Positions 1-22,800 of a stretch of 64,000 nucleotides of DNA are shown here, piece by piece; position 1 is the first letter of the stretch; each line of letters opens with the position of its first letter. This DNA comes from Trichoplax sp. H2. Lineage: Eukaryota; Placozoa; Uniplacotomia; Trichoplacea. Both the position numbers and the translations under genes were made by a program. The notes below the pieces were generated by a model. That model had not been told where the DNA came from. It made no database searches and saw nothing but the letters and a program-made list of their open reading frames with translations. The stretch spans positions 806,001-870,000 of the forward strand of contig NOWV01000012.1 of assembly GCA_003344405.1 (NCBI GenBank), read 5' to 3'.

Positions 1-6730
<6,730 letters not shown>

Positions 6731-7075
6731 GACCGTCCAAATGTTCACTGTAAGTCGGACTGTTCAAGCACCGATATCGTCGAGGTCACTTTTGCCCTTT
6801 CTGCTGTGCAGTGCAGGTCAAGATTGAATCTGCGTTGACGTTGGAGTTTGACTAGACAAGGGTAGTGTGGCGTACTCTAGTCATACACCAACTTGCAATG
6901 GAATCCAATAGGCAATTGTAATAACGTAGAAATATTGTTTTAGTACCATAGCTGCAACGCCGAGGCACACTGCTGTACAATGTGTCCAGGGAAGAGACAA
7001 AGCGTGTGGTCTCCCGCCGTAACACACTCACCTACAGTACGAAAACGAACACTGTAGACGTGATCGAACAACGGT

Positions 7076-7260
7076 CCACTCTGGTACTGTACTGTACGAG
7101 TACAGTATACTCTATCACAACGAGTACACTCGCGAGCTTGCTTACAGTCTGTTGTACTGTAGCCTCAGAGTACTGAGTACTCCTTGTGTACTGTACACTA
7201 CAGTGTACAGTACTTAATTTTACAGTACAGTAAAACCACGTACTGTACTGTACTGTACTA
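7076..7260. repeat. TACTG/CAGTA palindromic lattice cluster 1a
   Basis: Dense runs of TACTG followed by runs of its reverse complement CAGTA produce nested palindromes such as GTACTGTAC and TGTACAGTGTACA. The cluster ends in several head-to-tail TACTG units near 7240-7260. It starts about 350 bp upstream of the NAA15 start codon. Confidence 0.85.
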
Positions 7261-7287
7261 AGAAATAAAACAGCAGTACAAATTGCT

Positions 7288-7534
7288 AGAAACATCAAGA
7301 GCCCAAGGTTGAAATGATCGACAGCATTTGACTCCAATATACAGTATTACACATGCATTGATTGATGTGGAATTGGAGTCCAATTTTAATGTACTGTAAA
7401 TGCCTTCAAAATTGATAGAAACATCAAGAGCCCAAGGTTGAAATGTTCGACAGTATTTGACTCCAATATACAGTATTACACATGCACTGATTGATGTGGA
7501 ATTGGAGTCCAATTGAATGTACTGTAAATGCCTT
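7288..7534. repeat. Two-copy tandem repeat, about 129-bp unit
   Basis: The block starting AGAAACATCAAGAGCCCAAG at 7288 recurs at 7417 with only a few substitutions. Both copies continue through a shared stretch that includes ATACAGTATTACACATGCA and a GATGTGGAATTGGAGTCCAA motif. Each unit carries a single CAGTA-type word, so it seems to have duplicated together with the local palindromic sequence. No coding potential is apparent. Confidence 0.85.
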
Positions 7535-7751
7535 CAAAATTGGAAAAGATCTAATAATTAATGAAAGGCTATACAGCTGAATAGCTTTCAACCAGTATAG
7601 AGAGCTCGCCACGCCCTGAAATCATGGCCTGTTGTACTGTACTGTGAACTGTTCTATTACTGTATTTGCTGAGTATACGTGTAAGTCCATTGGCACAGAT
7701 CAGAAAGAAACCTGAAGTTTCTTTCAACTCTTTTTGCTGCAAAAGTGTAGA

Positions 7752-7797
7752 ACCATGGACTAGTCAATCTTACCGGTAAGATTACGTCGTCCATGGT
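7752..7797. repeat. 46-bp near-perfect palindrome
   Basis: The sequence starting ACCATGGAC and ending GTCCATGGT is an inverted repeat centred on TTACCGGTAA near 7775. About 19 of 23 arm positions pair. It does not use the TACTG/CAGTA words and so is a separate structure inside the NAA15-RNF121 gap. Confidence 0.7.
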
Positions 7798-8069
7798 AGA
7801 ACTGTAGAGGATACTGTACTATACTGTACTGTAGGATAAAAAGGGTCTGACTCACTTCCTTGCATAAAGATACAAGTATAATCACTTCGATGCGTCCTTG
7901 TAAAAAGCTTGAGTACTGTTGGAAACTTCCATTAATTAACCTTAATTATTTCATTAATTAAAACGTCCCATGGAGACCGTCATAGACAGATGGACTACTA
8001 GACGATGTAAGATTGAGTAGTCTACAGTATGTGTTATGGACTCCATACCATGCTATGCAAAACTGTAAG

Positions 8070-8280
8070 TACGGTACCGGTACAGTACAGTACTGTAAAA
8101 AGAGGTCTGAAGTCTGTAGCTTACCAGTCGTGAGTTGGGTACTGTACAGTACAGTACGTACAGACCTGACTGTACGTACTGTACAGTACACGTGGACAGT
8201 GCAGCAGTGGATCCTGAGTGTCGTGTACTGTACAGTGTACAGTGTACAGTCTACAGTGTATTGTACTGTACAATTGGACT
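8070..8280. repeat. TACTG/CAGTA palindromic lattice cluster 1b
   Basis: A second cluster in the same divergent gap has repeated GTACTGTAC, TACAGTACAGTAC and TGTACAGTGTACAG words on both strands. Translated frames across it are dominated by Thr, Val, Gln, Tyr, Ser and Cys repeats on either strand, which marks them as repeat artefacts. Confidence 0.85.
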
Positions 8281-9719
8281 ACTGGACTTGACTGATGGAT
8301 TGGTGTTGACGAGTTCCTTAAGGTTAAAGCATTGGTTTCCTTCCCTACGATACAACTACTGAATGGACTGACAAAAAAGAGGGTGAGAAAACTGCCTAGT
8401 TTATCATCGATTCAACGTATAGACTACTCAATTTGGTAGGTATAGAATACTGTACAATCGTTTTCAATCATAGCCATCTCTTTCGATTGACTGTATTCTG
8501 CAATTCATGACCAAGAAATAGAGTCAATGGTCTGAACTTGCGGTCTCTCGTTGGCTTCAGTGCTGTTCGGTAGAATAATAATAAGTAGACAGTAGTGAAT
8601 GAATATTGTTCTAATTTGGCCTATCCAAATGAAATTACACTACGGTCTGCTAGTGACAGTCATTATGCTTTCAGTCTATTAATGACTGGATTAGACATAC
8701 TATACTGTTACGTCGAGCATGTTTCCATCGATTTCTGATGTGTATACCGCGCGTCTATACGGATAGGATCGTACACCTCTTGAATGCATCAATTAATTAA
8801 TCCATATACAGCACACGTACATACGTATACCCTGCGCTAGGTCAATAATAATCAATACCAGACCCAATATGAACTTGTGTCATATCCAAAAGCAACTTAA
8901 TACCTCATATGTAGACTGTTTAGAGAAAATCAATCATTCAGTTCATATGAATACTTTTGAAACCCTACTGTTGGTGAATACATACATACCATATCAAGTA
9001 GTCATCCAAGGTGTTGTTGTAAAAGCATGGCAAATACATAATAGTCTGCAAAGAGTAATTTATTGATCGATTTTGGATTACCGTAATAACAATAGATTGT
9101 TGTTCACGTACGGTTAATAATATTAAGAATGAACGCTAATTGCTGGACACGAATAATACTCGGATATAATTATAATTATTATTCGTCTTTATTATCAATG
9201 AGTAAAGTAGATCTACCGTCATAATTGCTTGTCAGGTAATACAGTGTGATTAATGCTTGACTTATTTGGATGACAATCATCATCTTGTTTTAAAAGTACA
9301 GCCCAACACATCAGCTCTGACTGCGTTCGGAGATTAACATCTGACAGTGATTGAGACAGTTGACTTTAAAGGTATATTGTATGGTAAATAGGATTTCAAA
9401 GTATTAACAGATTTAGAGTCAATTTTTGCCTGCTATATAATAATCAATCAACTACTGTCTATCATAGCTAGTTCAAAAATCAGATCATTTAAATTGATCG
9501 AATAAACAGCCGTGGACCATTTGTTATCATAGCTTATCGTACAATATATGTTTTGATCATATTTAAATATATAACACTTGCTGCTCTTCTGTATCATGTT
9601 TATAACCTGTAAGCTTTTGACTGTGCTACTAATTTATCTTCATATATTTTATCTCTAGGTAATTAAAACTACTCATAGCCGACGTATTGCTAGATTAGTT
9701 ACAATCAATTGAATTTGTC

Positions 9720-11774
<2,055 letters not shown>

Positions 11775-13891
11775 TTGGCAATATTTACGCAATGCGTATT
11801 ATTCACGAAAAATTAAGCCGTAGAACATTATTCGATTAATAAATATGCGTTCTATCCATAGTTAATTAATTAATCTTTGGTTACATTTTTAAGTATGATT
11901 CAATAATTCATCAAATCATAGTTTACCAAAATTAGATTTGACATACTGTATTATCACTCATATATCGCTAATAAGTGGGTTTACTATTCAGATCAGTGAC
12001 TAGTACGCGTTCTTTAAACAACTTCGATTCATATAAATAATATGGAGAAATTTTTTTTATAAGTAAATGACCCATTACATAAGTATACATATCTTGCAAA
12101 ATTTTCGCACACCACTTAGATATTCACAGAGCGTAGCTGTCTTTAGGATAATATTATAAATTTTATTGCTTAAAATACTAGGTAACTTGTACAAAATATT
12201 ATTCATGCATGAGACGATTTGTGCATACATCTGCTTCGCATGTATTATTATCTTGAAATCCTAACCATTCATTTGGCTAACTATTTTATCCTTCAGCCTC
12301 TGATGAGACCTGTTGATAACAGTTAATGATATGCAATAAATAAAATTTTATGCTCGTGAAATTTTTTGTCCCAGTCTTCCAGGCTAAGCCAATATTGCGT
12401 GCGTACGGTATGCGGCATCGATATCTCGTACGAATGGTTAATGACAAGGTACGATAGAAGGTTTGCATGCAGTGGCTTGCTTGTTACTCAAGTAAAGAAG
12501 GATAAAATACCCAAATATTCTTATATCACCGTGGATAATATTAGCTCTATAAGTAGAACATGCACACAGATTTGTTATCAAATTTTCATATCTGCAGCCG
12601 ATACAAAACTCGAAGTACTATAATATACTCGTATACACAGTCTATCATCATTGCGCTTGCTTACGGCAGAATCAGCTACTTATAGTATACAGACAAAGAT
12701 ACTGTATATCATCAATATACAGTAATAAAATGAATTGTTTTGTATTATAGACTTGCATTATTTATGAGCGAAGTAATCTGCGATTGAGTCAATACTACAG
12801 TAAATTGATATTAGTATAGTAGTAATTAATGATTGAAAAGCAAATGGCGAAAGATCAGATACCAAATATCTAGCATCAACGGTATGCTAGAACTCGATCA
12901 TATGTCTTCACGATATTGTGTAATGACATTGCAGATTTACATTATGAAATGGTTTAGGAGGTTTCGTCGTTCGAAAACTATAACACATACTCGTATACTA
13001 ATTATTGGATTCATGATTTAGATTGAAAGAGTAACATTGCAAATTTCAATTACAATTATAAAGGACTTTAATGTTGTATACTACTATATTTAACAAAATT
13101 ATACCATATATAACAAGTGTTTAATGGTGAAGCCGTAGTTTTAACACGGAAACTTATTCGGCTGATATAGCATTTGCAAATTATTCAATTTGATATGAAA
13201 GGTATTCTAAAAGACATACTAAGTTGTGATAGCCAATCGCCAATAGCGTACAGTGAAGCTTCCGTTGATTCAAGCTATAGTTTTAAAATCGTTGGAATAA
13301 AAAACAAGAAATAGAAAAACTATTTTTAAATTGGAGCAGTGGCGATAACTACTTTGCATCATGTAACTGTTACATGCCATTTCGAATGCCGCATATACGA
13401 TAAATAAGTACATATATATATTCGAATGCAATAAGCAGTAATTATATCTAACTTGCATTCAAATATGTTCACGGTAGAGCAAAAGAATTACATCAAATAA
13501 ACGATCAAGTTGATCCAATTGGCAATTTTAAATTTAAAATTAATATAGTAAAACCTTTTTTACTATTTCACTAATTTGCTACTACGACACTACACTATAA
13601 AATTAGTCTTATTTTAATAATTACAGCATTTAAAGGATATATCATAAAGTGTGGGATAATAATACAGCGATTTACAATTTCATAATTCCTTTACTATCAC
13701 TAGCGACGTGTAATAGTTTGTATACGTGTATGTATGTATGTATAGTATCACATTCATTAAAACCCATTAATTTGCATGATAGTTTACTTGATACTCATAA
13801 TCATCTACTTTAAGTTTGAACTTTTCTATTAGATACATTATCATTGATGTTTTGTTGGATTGTAGTAAAGATATTAATTTGCTAATGCGCA
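11775..13891. other. Convergent gap between RNF121 and NUMA1
   Basis: The gap separates two 3' ends. It holds the RNF121 poly(A) signal near 11838 and AT-rich sequence. I saw no supported exon, tandem array or TACTG/CAGTA cluster. Open frames near 12366-12623 and 12833-13021 show no recognisable protein features. Confidence 0.6.
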
Positions 13892-16800
13892 TTAAACTAC
13901 ACTGTTACGTTCAGCTAATACTTTCGATGATGCAGTCGAAGAATTGGTATGACTGACTTTTTTAGCTGTTTTAGGTGTTAAAATGCCTAATTTTTTTCTA
14001 AGTACACTACCGGCTCTATGACTACTGCGCGTAACCTTTTTGGCCGAATTAGTGTAACCATTTTGACTAGTTGATTTAGTCTTATCCTGTTGATTGCGAT
14101 TTGGCTTTTTAAATTCGATAGCTTGATTTTCATTGGTAGTCGATGATAGCACTGTAGGAGCATTATTACCATTAGATGATAGTAAAGCATCTAAATTTCT
14201 TGATCGATGGCGCAATCGAACGCGTTTACTTTCATCATGCGATAATTCGTTGGTGGCATTTCTTTTTTGTTTACCATAATTCGGATGGTTGTTATTATTA
14301 CTAACACTAGTTTTAGCTGCTAATGTACTACCGTGTTTAATTTGCTCTTCAGTTATCAAAGTATCATTTGAGATTTGCAATTCAATTGGATAAGATGATT
14401 GTAAATGCGATGGATTTTGTTGATTTCGACGATTTAATTCACCTAAACGAGTCCAATCAAAATGTTCTGGTTCATCATCTACCGTCATAAGACTACCAAC
14501 AGTATGTAGGCAACCTTTACTTGTACCACGAATATATGTACTAGCTAAACGCCGTGATGCTTGTACTTCATTATCATCGATACTGCTTTGTTCTTGTTGA
14601 TGTAGATCTTGTTTCTGTTGCTTAGTATTGTCGTTCTCTTTCAATTTAGCAGCAATATCATTAACAATATACGTAATACTTTTACGATTAGAAAGCTTTG
14701 ATTTAATTGATGAATTTAGTGATCTGTTATGCGAGACTGAGTCATCCAAGCTATCATCAGAGTAATACTCGTTTAAATCACGTTGAATTCTATTGGAGCA
14801 CAATACTGATGTATCAAGTATCGATTGGTTTGTTGTGTTTACTGCGATTGTTGTGGCTGCTGTTCTTAGAGATTTTATGCTTCCCATTTTAACATGATCA
14901 TGATCATTATCATCTTTTAATTTACTATGGTCTTGCTGTTGCGATAACGACGACGATGGATTATCCTGTATATATTTCAATTGAGTATCTAATGAACGTA
15001 CTTGGCCGCGCAGACGATTGTTAATTTTTTGCTCTTCTCTCAATTTAATTTCAGCAACATGTTTACCTTGGCTTAACAAATCATTATCGCGAACAAGGTA
15101 ACGGATTTTATTATATAACTTGGCCAATTCATCTTCTTTAATATTAAATTGACTTTTACGGCCATCATTATTAACGGGTATAACTTTTTCTGGATTATCT
15201 TTTAATTCCTCATATTTTGTTCTCATTTCTTTATATTGTGATTGTATATCCTGCAACGATTGCGATAATAAGATAGCATTATTGGTTGTAGTATCAGCTT
15301 GTTCTTTTTGTATATGTTGCAACAATTTATCTTGATACTCAGTTGCTTTCTTTTCTAATTGAGCTAAATTATTATCTTTTAAAATTAATTGACTTTTCAG
15401 TTGATTAATATCTTCATCATTCTGAGTTAATTTCTTTTCTAATTCTTGCACGCGATCATTAGTAAGACATTTGTTATGCTGTTCGTCTTGTAGTTTTTTG
15501 CTAAGTTCTTGAATGTCACTTGATAATTTGCATTTTTCTTCTGCATTGCTCCGTAAACTATTTTGTAATTGATTACATTTCAAGCGATAATCATTGGCAC
15601 ATTGATGCGCTTGTTTAATTTCGTTATCGTAACGTTGATGCAAGGCAACTTCTTCACTTAATTGTCTAGCCAATTCTTGTTGGTCCTTTAACCATTGCTT
15701 TTCCGATAACTTTAATTGATCAACTTGTTTTTGTAATGATTTCTTGAGGTCATCAGTTTCTTTCTGATACCTCACTTCAATTTCAGTCAATTTTGATTGC
15801 AATTGATCGATTACTTTCTTGTTTTTAGCTATTATCTGCTGATTCTGATTTAGTTCTGTATCTTTCTCTTCTTCTGCTTTGGTTAATTGTTCTTTAAGTA
15901 TTCTCTGATTTTGTTCATTATCTTTCTTATACTGATCATGTAAGGCAGTAATTTCTACCTTTAATGACGCGATAATATCATCTTTTTGTTGAATGCGTTC
16001 GTTAAGATCTTTCTTCAATTCCATTTTAAGATTTTGAACTTCATTATTAGCAAGCATAACTTTCTCTTCAGTATTTTGTAACAATGCTTGATGATTTGTA
16101 TCCTTCTCGGTTAAATTATCATTCATTGATTTAATTAAATGTTGTTGTTGACTTAATTGCTTTTCATATTTTTTAACGGCAACATCAAGTTCCTTTTCCA
16201 GTTGGTTAACCTTAACTTGTAATTCTTGCTTTTTCTCCTCATTGTATTGATATTTTCCTTTCAATTGACTGTGCATTAAGTCAAGTTCCCTTATTTGCTG
16301 CTGATAGGAAAAGGCTAGTCGTTGGTTATCTTCTTCTTTGGTGTTAAATTCAAGTTGTAATTGTTTTAATTGAAGCGTGTACTTTTCTTCCATATCAACT
16401 TTGGCTTTCTTAATTTGATCAAGTTGCTGTTCTAATTCTTTTATGTTCATTTTCATTTGTGATGTAGATTTGTCCAGTTTTTCCTGAAGATTTTGTAAAT
16501 CATTGGATAATTCTTGTTCTTTAGCATGATAATCTTCAATTTTTAAATTAAATGCTTCTTTCATTTGATGACGTTGTTCGATCTCATTTTGCAATTGATG
16601 ATTAATATTTTCAATATTAATTGAATGCTGCTTATGTATTTCTTCTATCAGTATTTGCTTAGCTGCAATATTGTGTTTAGCATCATCAAGTTGAGAGTTA
16701 GCTTCTTTAACTTTTACTTCTAAGGTTTCTTTGCACGTAAGCATATCCCGTAGTTGACTTTCAAGCTGAACATTTCGAAGATCGACATCATCTTTAATCG

Positions 16801-19800
16801 CTTTCATTTCATCAAGTTGCGTTTGAAGTTGATTAGTTTCGCATTCCAAGTGATTTAATCGTTCATGAGCTTCTAATGTCAAAGCCATACCACCAGTTGT
16901 TTCAGTTGCCTTAAAAGCTAAAAGAATATTATTTCAAAGAAAATTGTTAGACCGTTATATAAATGTTATGTTACTTCACTATACTTTGACTACACCTATA
17001 AATTCTCAAATTTTAATTACCAATTTCTTCTAACTGTTTTTGTTGTTCTTCAAATTGAACTGTGCGCTCTTTTAGTAATTCGGTAGTTTGTTCTTGTGCT
17101 AGCAGTAACTATCAAGCAAGAGAAAACAAGGAACGAAGCCAAACATTTGAGGTTCTCATTGATTCTGTACACGGCAGTTTTAATACACTTGAGAACAAAC
17201 TATGGTGTACATTGACTTTCTGTATACTCATCAAAGCTAATACGTAAATTTTATAGTGTCCTGGCTAATCATGAATCTTGAAGATTACAATGATTAAATA
17301 TAGAATACGTTTTGATAGTATCATTCGATACAAATCTACAGAATGTATAATATCGTACCTCATTTCTTTCTTGAGTTAACTTAGAAACAGTAACATCTGC
17401 TAATGTCAATTTTCCTCGCAATTCATCAATTGCGGATTCCGCTTGATCTAACTGATTTTGGATATTTTGGTTTTCAATGTCGAAACGGTAGGTAGCTTTC
17501 AACTAATAAATATACAATATGAAATCAAGATAAAACATAATTAGCTGTATAATTTCAACTTTAAGGTCAATATAATATAAATTAATTAGTAACGTAATCA
17601 ATTTCACAATTCAAAGTTCCAAAGTGAATTTTAACCGTTAGGCAATTTACTTTATCTTCCAGATTGTCTTTATCAGCAAGTAAATCTGCAACTTTGTTTT
17701 CCAATTCGTTGTATCCGTTTCGAATACCCTCCATTTCGTGTAAGCGTTGCCGAAGTCTAAACAGAACGAAATCGTTTTAAATAGCTACTTTTTTACTCCG
17801 TAGCGTATTGACCAGTTGTTACGATTGTGATGACATAAACAGAAATTATGCGAATGCATTTAATTAATACAAAAAATGATAAAAATTAATGTACATGTAA
17901 TAAGAAACAGTTATCGCAGGCAACTATGTATAAAAGTAGTTATAAAGTATGAACTATGTACATGCATGTATATTATATTGGTATTCAATGATACTGAATA
18001 TAATTTTAAAGCCAATGATATAATTCCTTACTTATCAATTTCGCAGTCTTTTGAATCAACATGATCTTGTAACATCGCGATGCCATCTAATTGTTGCTTA
18101 ACCAGATTAAGCTCACTGACTTGTTTGGTTAATTCTTTAATTTTTAGCTCTTTTTATATAAAGAGATTTAACTTATTAGCATTAAATATATTCTAAAATT
18201 GTTTTTAGCTAAGTATTCAGACTTAATTTTTTTAAGATTTATTGTATTGCATAAAAGAACTCACCTTTTTCCTGAATGATTTTGTTTTTTTCATTTAACT
18301 CCGATTCAAACTCAACTTCATTACCTTTATGAGATTTAAGTTGCCTTTTTAATGTGTCGATTCTTCTTTCCATTTGCAGTTCTTTCATCTATTTTAGAAT
18401 TAAATAAAAGATAATTAAAAAATTTTCGTAGGTTAGGTTTATCAATCACTTTTATAGCTTTCAGAGCGTAAATTTTTTATGTAGAAAGGTAGGTAAAAAT
18501 ACCTGCTTTTGTCTGTTGGCAAGATGTGGAGAGCAAAAGTTCTTTGCTATCATAGGTGAATATGCCATATTTATAAAACTGGGTTCTCTGGGAGATGAAG
18601 ATAAACAATATTCATCTTCTAAAATGCTCATTCTATCTACGTTCCCTAGTTTGATGTCAAAAGAAGTTGAAATATTTTTGAGAAGTTAGTATTTTATCTC
18701 CATTTCTAAAACCTAAAGTCATAATTTTCAAGTTAGGAAATAACTAACCATTTAACTTTATATTTTCTAATAGTGAACTAGTTAATTCGTTAGTCTCAAC
18801 TAGATCTGATACATGTTCTATTGCACTCTTGATAATTAATTGCACGTTGTTGTCCAGTTTGGTAATACAATTAATAAATATGGCCACATTATTACAGTGT
18901 ACAGCACAGCTTAATAATAGTGTAACCACCTATATAAGAAATATGTAAATGATATAAAATGTGTTATGATCGGTATTTTAATAATAACATTACCAACGTC
19001 AAGTAAAGCCAAATTTTAGGTTTATATCCAATTTACTAATTTTAAGTAATTTAACTAGTTCTTTGAATGATAGTGGTATTTATTGTTTATAAGATCTACT
19101 GTAATGATAATTTAACAATATTTCAATTTCATACTTGGTTAATTTGTTCTTATTAAGATTAAATGAGTAGTTGTGCATACCGCCGATATTCGAAGTACTT
19201 AATGCACTAACAATTAATTACTTTGAAATAAGTTGATATTTATGACACATACTTAATATTAGGTAAGACATGTTGGTGACTCAAATTTTACCTTCATAAT
19301 TTCGTCAGTATCGCAATTGACAACGATTTTCTTGCTACTGACAATATTTTTTAAAGGCTGTTGATAGAACTCTGTTTAAGATGATATAATCGACGAAATA
19401 TTAACTTTTTAGTAGAGCTTTTAACATCTACGATTTGAGATAGAAAACTACTACAATTATAGACCAGTTAATCATAATTAATGACTTTATTACCGTAATC
19501 TATATTTAATGGTTAGATACAAGTACAGCTCAGTTGCAATAGAATATGAAGTTCTATTTCAATGTATTAAATAAGGCATTTCATGTTTTTTGACTATTTC
19601 TACTTTTGTAATAATATCTATTGAGATATATAAATTTATCCTCATTTTTTACCTTCCATATAAGCAAATATTGCGCGATAGCGAGATTGCGGAGAATTAT
19701 CATTTTCGGTAGCATTAACTTTACATGTATCTTCACCGCTATGTAAGAAAATAATTTTACAAAATAAAGGCCATGCGTAACAAAAAATATTATGTACAGT

Positions 19801-22800
19801 ATTTGAACTAAAATAAACAGCATTGATTTTATAGTACAAATTACCTAAATCGTCTAATTACTTACTCTCAGAAAAGGAGCAATCGAAATACATTAACAAT
19901 TGTACCGCTTGTATTGTATTATAGCTAACATTAACAGTACTTAAGACTTTGGCGGTGCTCATATACTCGATCAGGAGAGTTATTGGTACGATTTGAGTGA
20001 GTTATATTAATAATTGTATTATTAAAAAACAATATATAAAAGCAATGTACTACAGCGCTGGAAAGTAACGGTTCATAGTCAAAGATCTAATTTAGTTAAC
20101 CTTCAGTAGACACTATATGACAATATGACGTAGTAAGTCATTCTCGAGTCCAGCTGATATCAAGATTGATATTAGCCGATCAGATATAAGATGTTAACCT
20201 TATTGGCTTTATATCGAATGATCACTCGAGTCCAAGTATTATTTATTTACATAATTTCGGGTAATGATATTTACTACCTTGTAAATGTACATTTTACGGA
20301 TAGCTGTAGTGGAAATAACATGTAAAATATTTACTAAGCGATTAAGCCAATCAGTTTTTAATGATAATTGGTTTAAAATTTGGTTCTACCAAAGGTGCTA
20401 ATTAATGCACTGTTATAATAATTTAAATAATCATGTGTTCTACTATTATTAAAGAGCCAATACCAACTGAAATTTTATTACTACATTATGACGTTATCCA
20501 GTTGCAGATGTATCATGATGTTGTATTCTTTAGTAAGGATAGAGAACTATGTTAGGGGATAGATGTACTATATTTATATATATACATATATTACATATAC
20601 AAGTATACAGATAGTTAAATTACAATAGTATGACCAGATGTTTTCTCACTAAAAGAGATTTTTCGCAACTATTCTATATTACCTAGTGTTGTAGACGTCT
20701 ATAAATCAATCTATAACTTATAATAGATTTCCTGTTCTATTAATTACATTGACACAGTAGCAGTTGTGCTTACTAAAAGTTAATTTTGAATACTTACAAT
20801 AATTTTAAAATATTGAATAAGATCTGTCCATCTTGTAATTCTTGATAGTGCTTAACTGTAGATGATATTACACCTGTACTGTTAATCTATAGCCATTTAA
20901 GAAACAGAAAATTAGATATGTAGACAAGGCAATAATGTAGTATAATGTTATTAAATATACAGTGCAACATGATCAAGATTTGTTACGGTATAAAGCAATT
21001 TTATGTTAATTTTAACACAAATTACACAAATTAGAGTCATTGTCAGGAAATAGATCTCATGGCATGTTAAAGTAATTAATCAATTAAGCTATCTGTGATA
21101 CAGGCATGTAAATGTTGTCCTCTATATGTGATATCTTGACTTTAAAATGATTTCCCAATTCTATTTTGCAAACATTTAGGAGGATATTAATAAAAAGTCT
21201 CCAGGCATTGTCGTAGATTCAAATGTCTGTTGTCTACGATAACAATAGAAATAATGAATAGCAGCAGACTGTAAACAATAGCTGGATGAAATTTATTTAT
21301 ATAACATCGACACGCATTGATCAATTATTTGATAATAACATATTGATCGGCTATTTCGTCTTGTTTATCATTGTTATAGTAAGAACTAGATAATCAGTCA
21401 TAATCTATTGTAGATATGATCGGTTTATTTACATGACAAATAAGTAACCATTTAGATATTAATTATTGACAATTCGATTACTACTTAATAGATTTGCTAA
21501 GGCATGTCATAAATGTAGATAAATAGGAGAAAAAAGTAGAAGGCCATGGTGAATGCTGACGCCGATATTTTACATTTTTCATCCTGAAATAGTTGGACCA
21601 ATTCGTAATTTACACAACATGCAATATCATAGAACGATGCCGATACTACCTTCTAATGTAATTTTACGTTTGAATACTTTGTAGTATTTTTTTAATTTAA
21701 TCTACTTAGCCAAGATTGAAGGCCAAGAAAAAAATAGAAACAATAATAGAACTCGAAATTTCACATTTTTTGAAATAAATGCTTGGCTCATTATTAAAAT
21801 GTTAGACTTAGGTATAAGCACTCTTAATAGATTATTGTGAATAAAGGTACTTGAATTTCTATTTTAGCCAAGCTGTTATTGTCCAACTCAGCTTAATCGT
21901 GATTATGAATTTGCGTTTCCGTAGTAGATCACTGCAATCAGTCACATTCATTAAGCTGCAGTAGTTTATGGTATTTCTACACTTTAAAATAGGTTGATCA
22001 ATTTGTTAATGAATTTATCCCTTGATTTAGACGTGCCTGATAGAGTACAGTAGACGCATATAACAGTACCAAGCAGAAAAAATTTAAAAATATCAAACTC
22101 GACACTTTGTCGTTATACCTTGATGTGATTAATAACTACTAGGCGGCTAACTGTAAATCGTATCCTAAAAATATCAGATGACAGTCGTATACGAATCTTA
22201 AGATATTCCACGATAATGAATTTATCGCCTTCGTTGTCATCAATATTTGATGTAGATGAACGCTTGATATTAATATTTAACGTAAAAAATATGCTTTACA
22301 TTTAAATGGACAATCGTTGTTTATAGTCTATTACAGGTACTACATTCCATAGATCAATAGAACTATTTAGAATTTCTTCTCTCGTAGTTCTATGAACTAG
22401 TGATTGATAGACATCGCTCCAATTAATTGATTCTAGCATCATTTAGAGATATCGATTTATTCATAAAAATGTACAGTACAATTGCAAACGGAATACTAAT
22501 CCATTTATAACGTATTCAGACAAAAGGGCGAAAAGATTTCTTTTCTAAAGCGGTAAACACGCGAGATGCTACTTATCATCTACTGCATTTAGCATCCTTA
22601 TTAAATATAATGGAAGAGAGGATTAAAATTTTTTAGTCTTTTATGATGATGATATACTGTAGTTCTTTAGACTCTTTCAGATTTAGTTGTGAACCTAAAT
22701 CTTAGTCAATCGATTGTCAACTGAAGTACAGTAATAAGCTTGCAATAGTTGGTTGAAAGAAATTTTCAGTATCTACTTATCTCTATCTGTCCACATTGTT

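Larger units (their letters stand above)
6731..9719. promoter_or_regulatory. Divergent gap between NAA15 and RNF121
   Basis: This 3-kb gap lies between the start codons of two genes pointing away from each other, so it should contain both promoters. I found no supported exon in it. Instead it holds two clusters of TACTG/CAGTA palindromes (7076-7260 and 8070-8280), isolated copies near 7624 and 7806, a 129-bp tandem duplication and a 46-bp palindrome, each listed separately. The short open frames here arise mostly from the repeats. Confidence 0.7.

Noticed and set aside
19862-19962. ATG at 19962 (MSTAKVLSTVN) as the NUMA1 start codon
   Set aside because: The conserved exon 20798-20886 lies upstream and joins this one in phase, so the ATG is internal or just before the acceptor.
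22335-22442. Reverse-strand open frame beginning MMLESINWSDVYQS with a usable donor, first taken as NUMA1 exon 1
   Set aside because: The exon at 23941-23979 (ending LLEW) matches the family start far better and joins 20798-20886 in phase, so this frame is intronic.
22510-22630. Plus-strand frame after an acceptor-like CAG (TKGRKDFFSKAVNTRD)
   Set aside because: Only about 40 codons, inside NUMA1 intron 1, with no partner exon.
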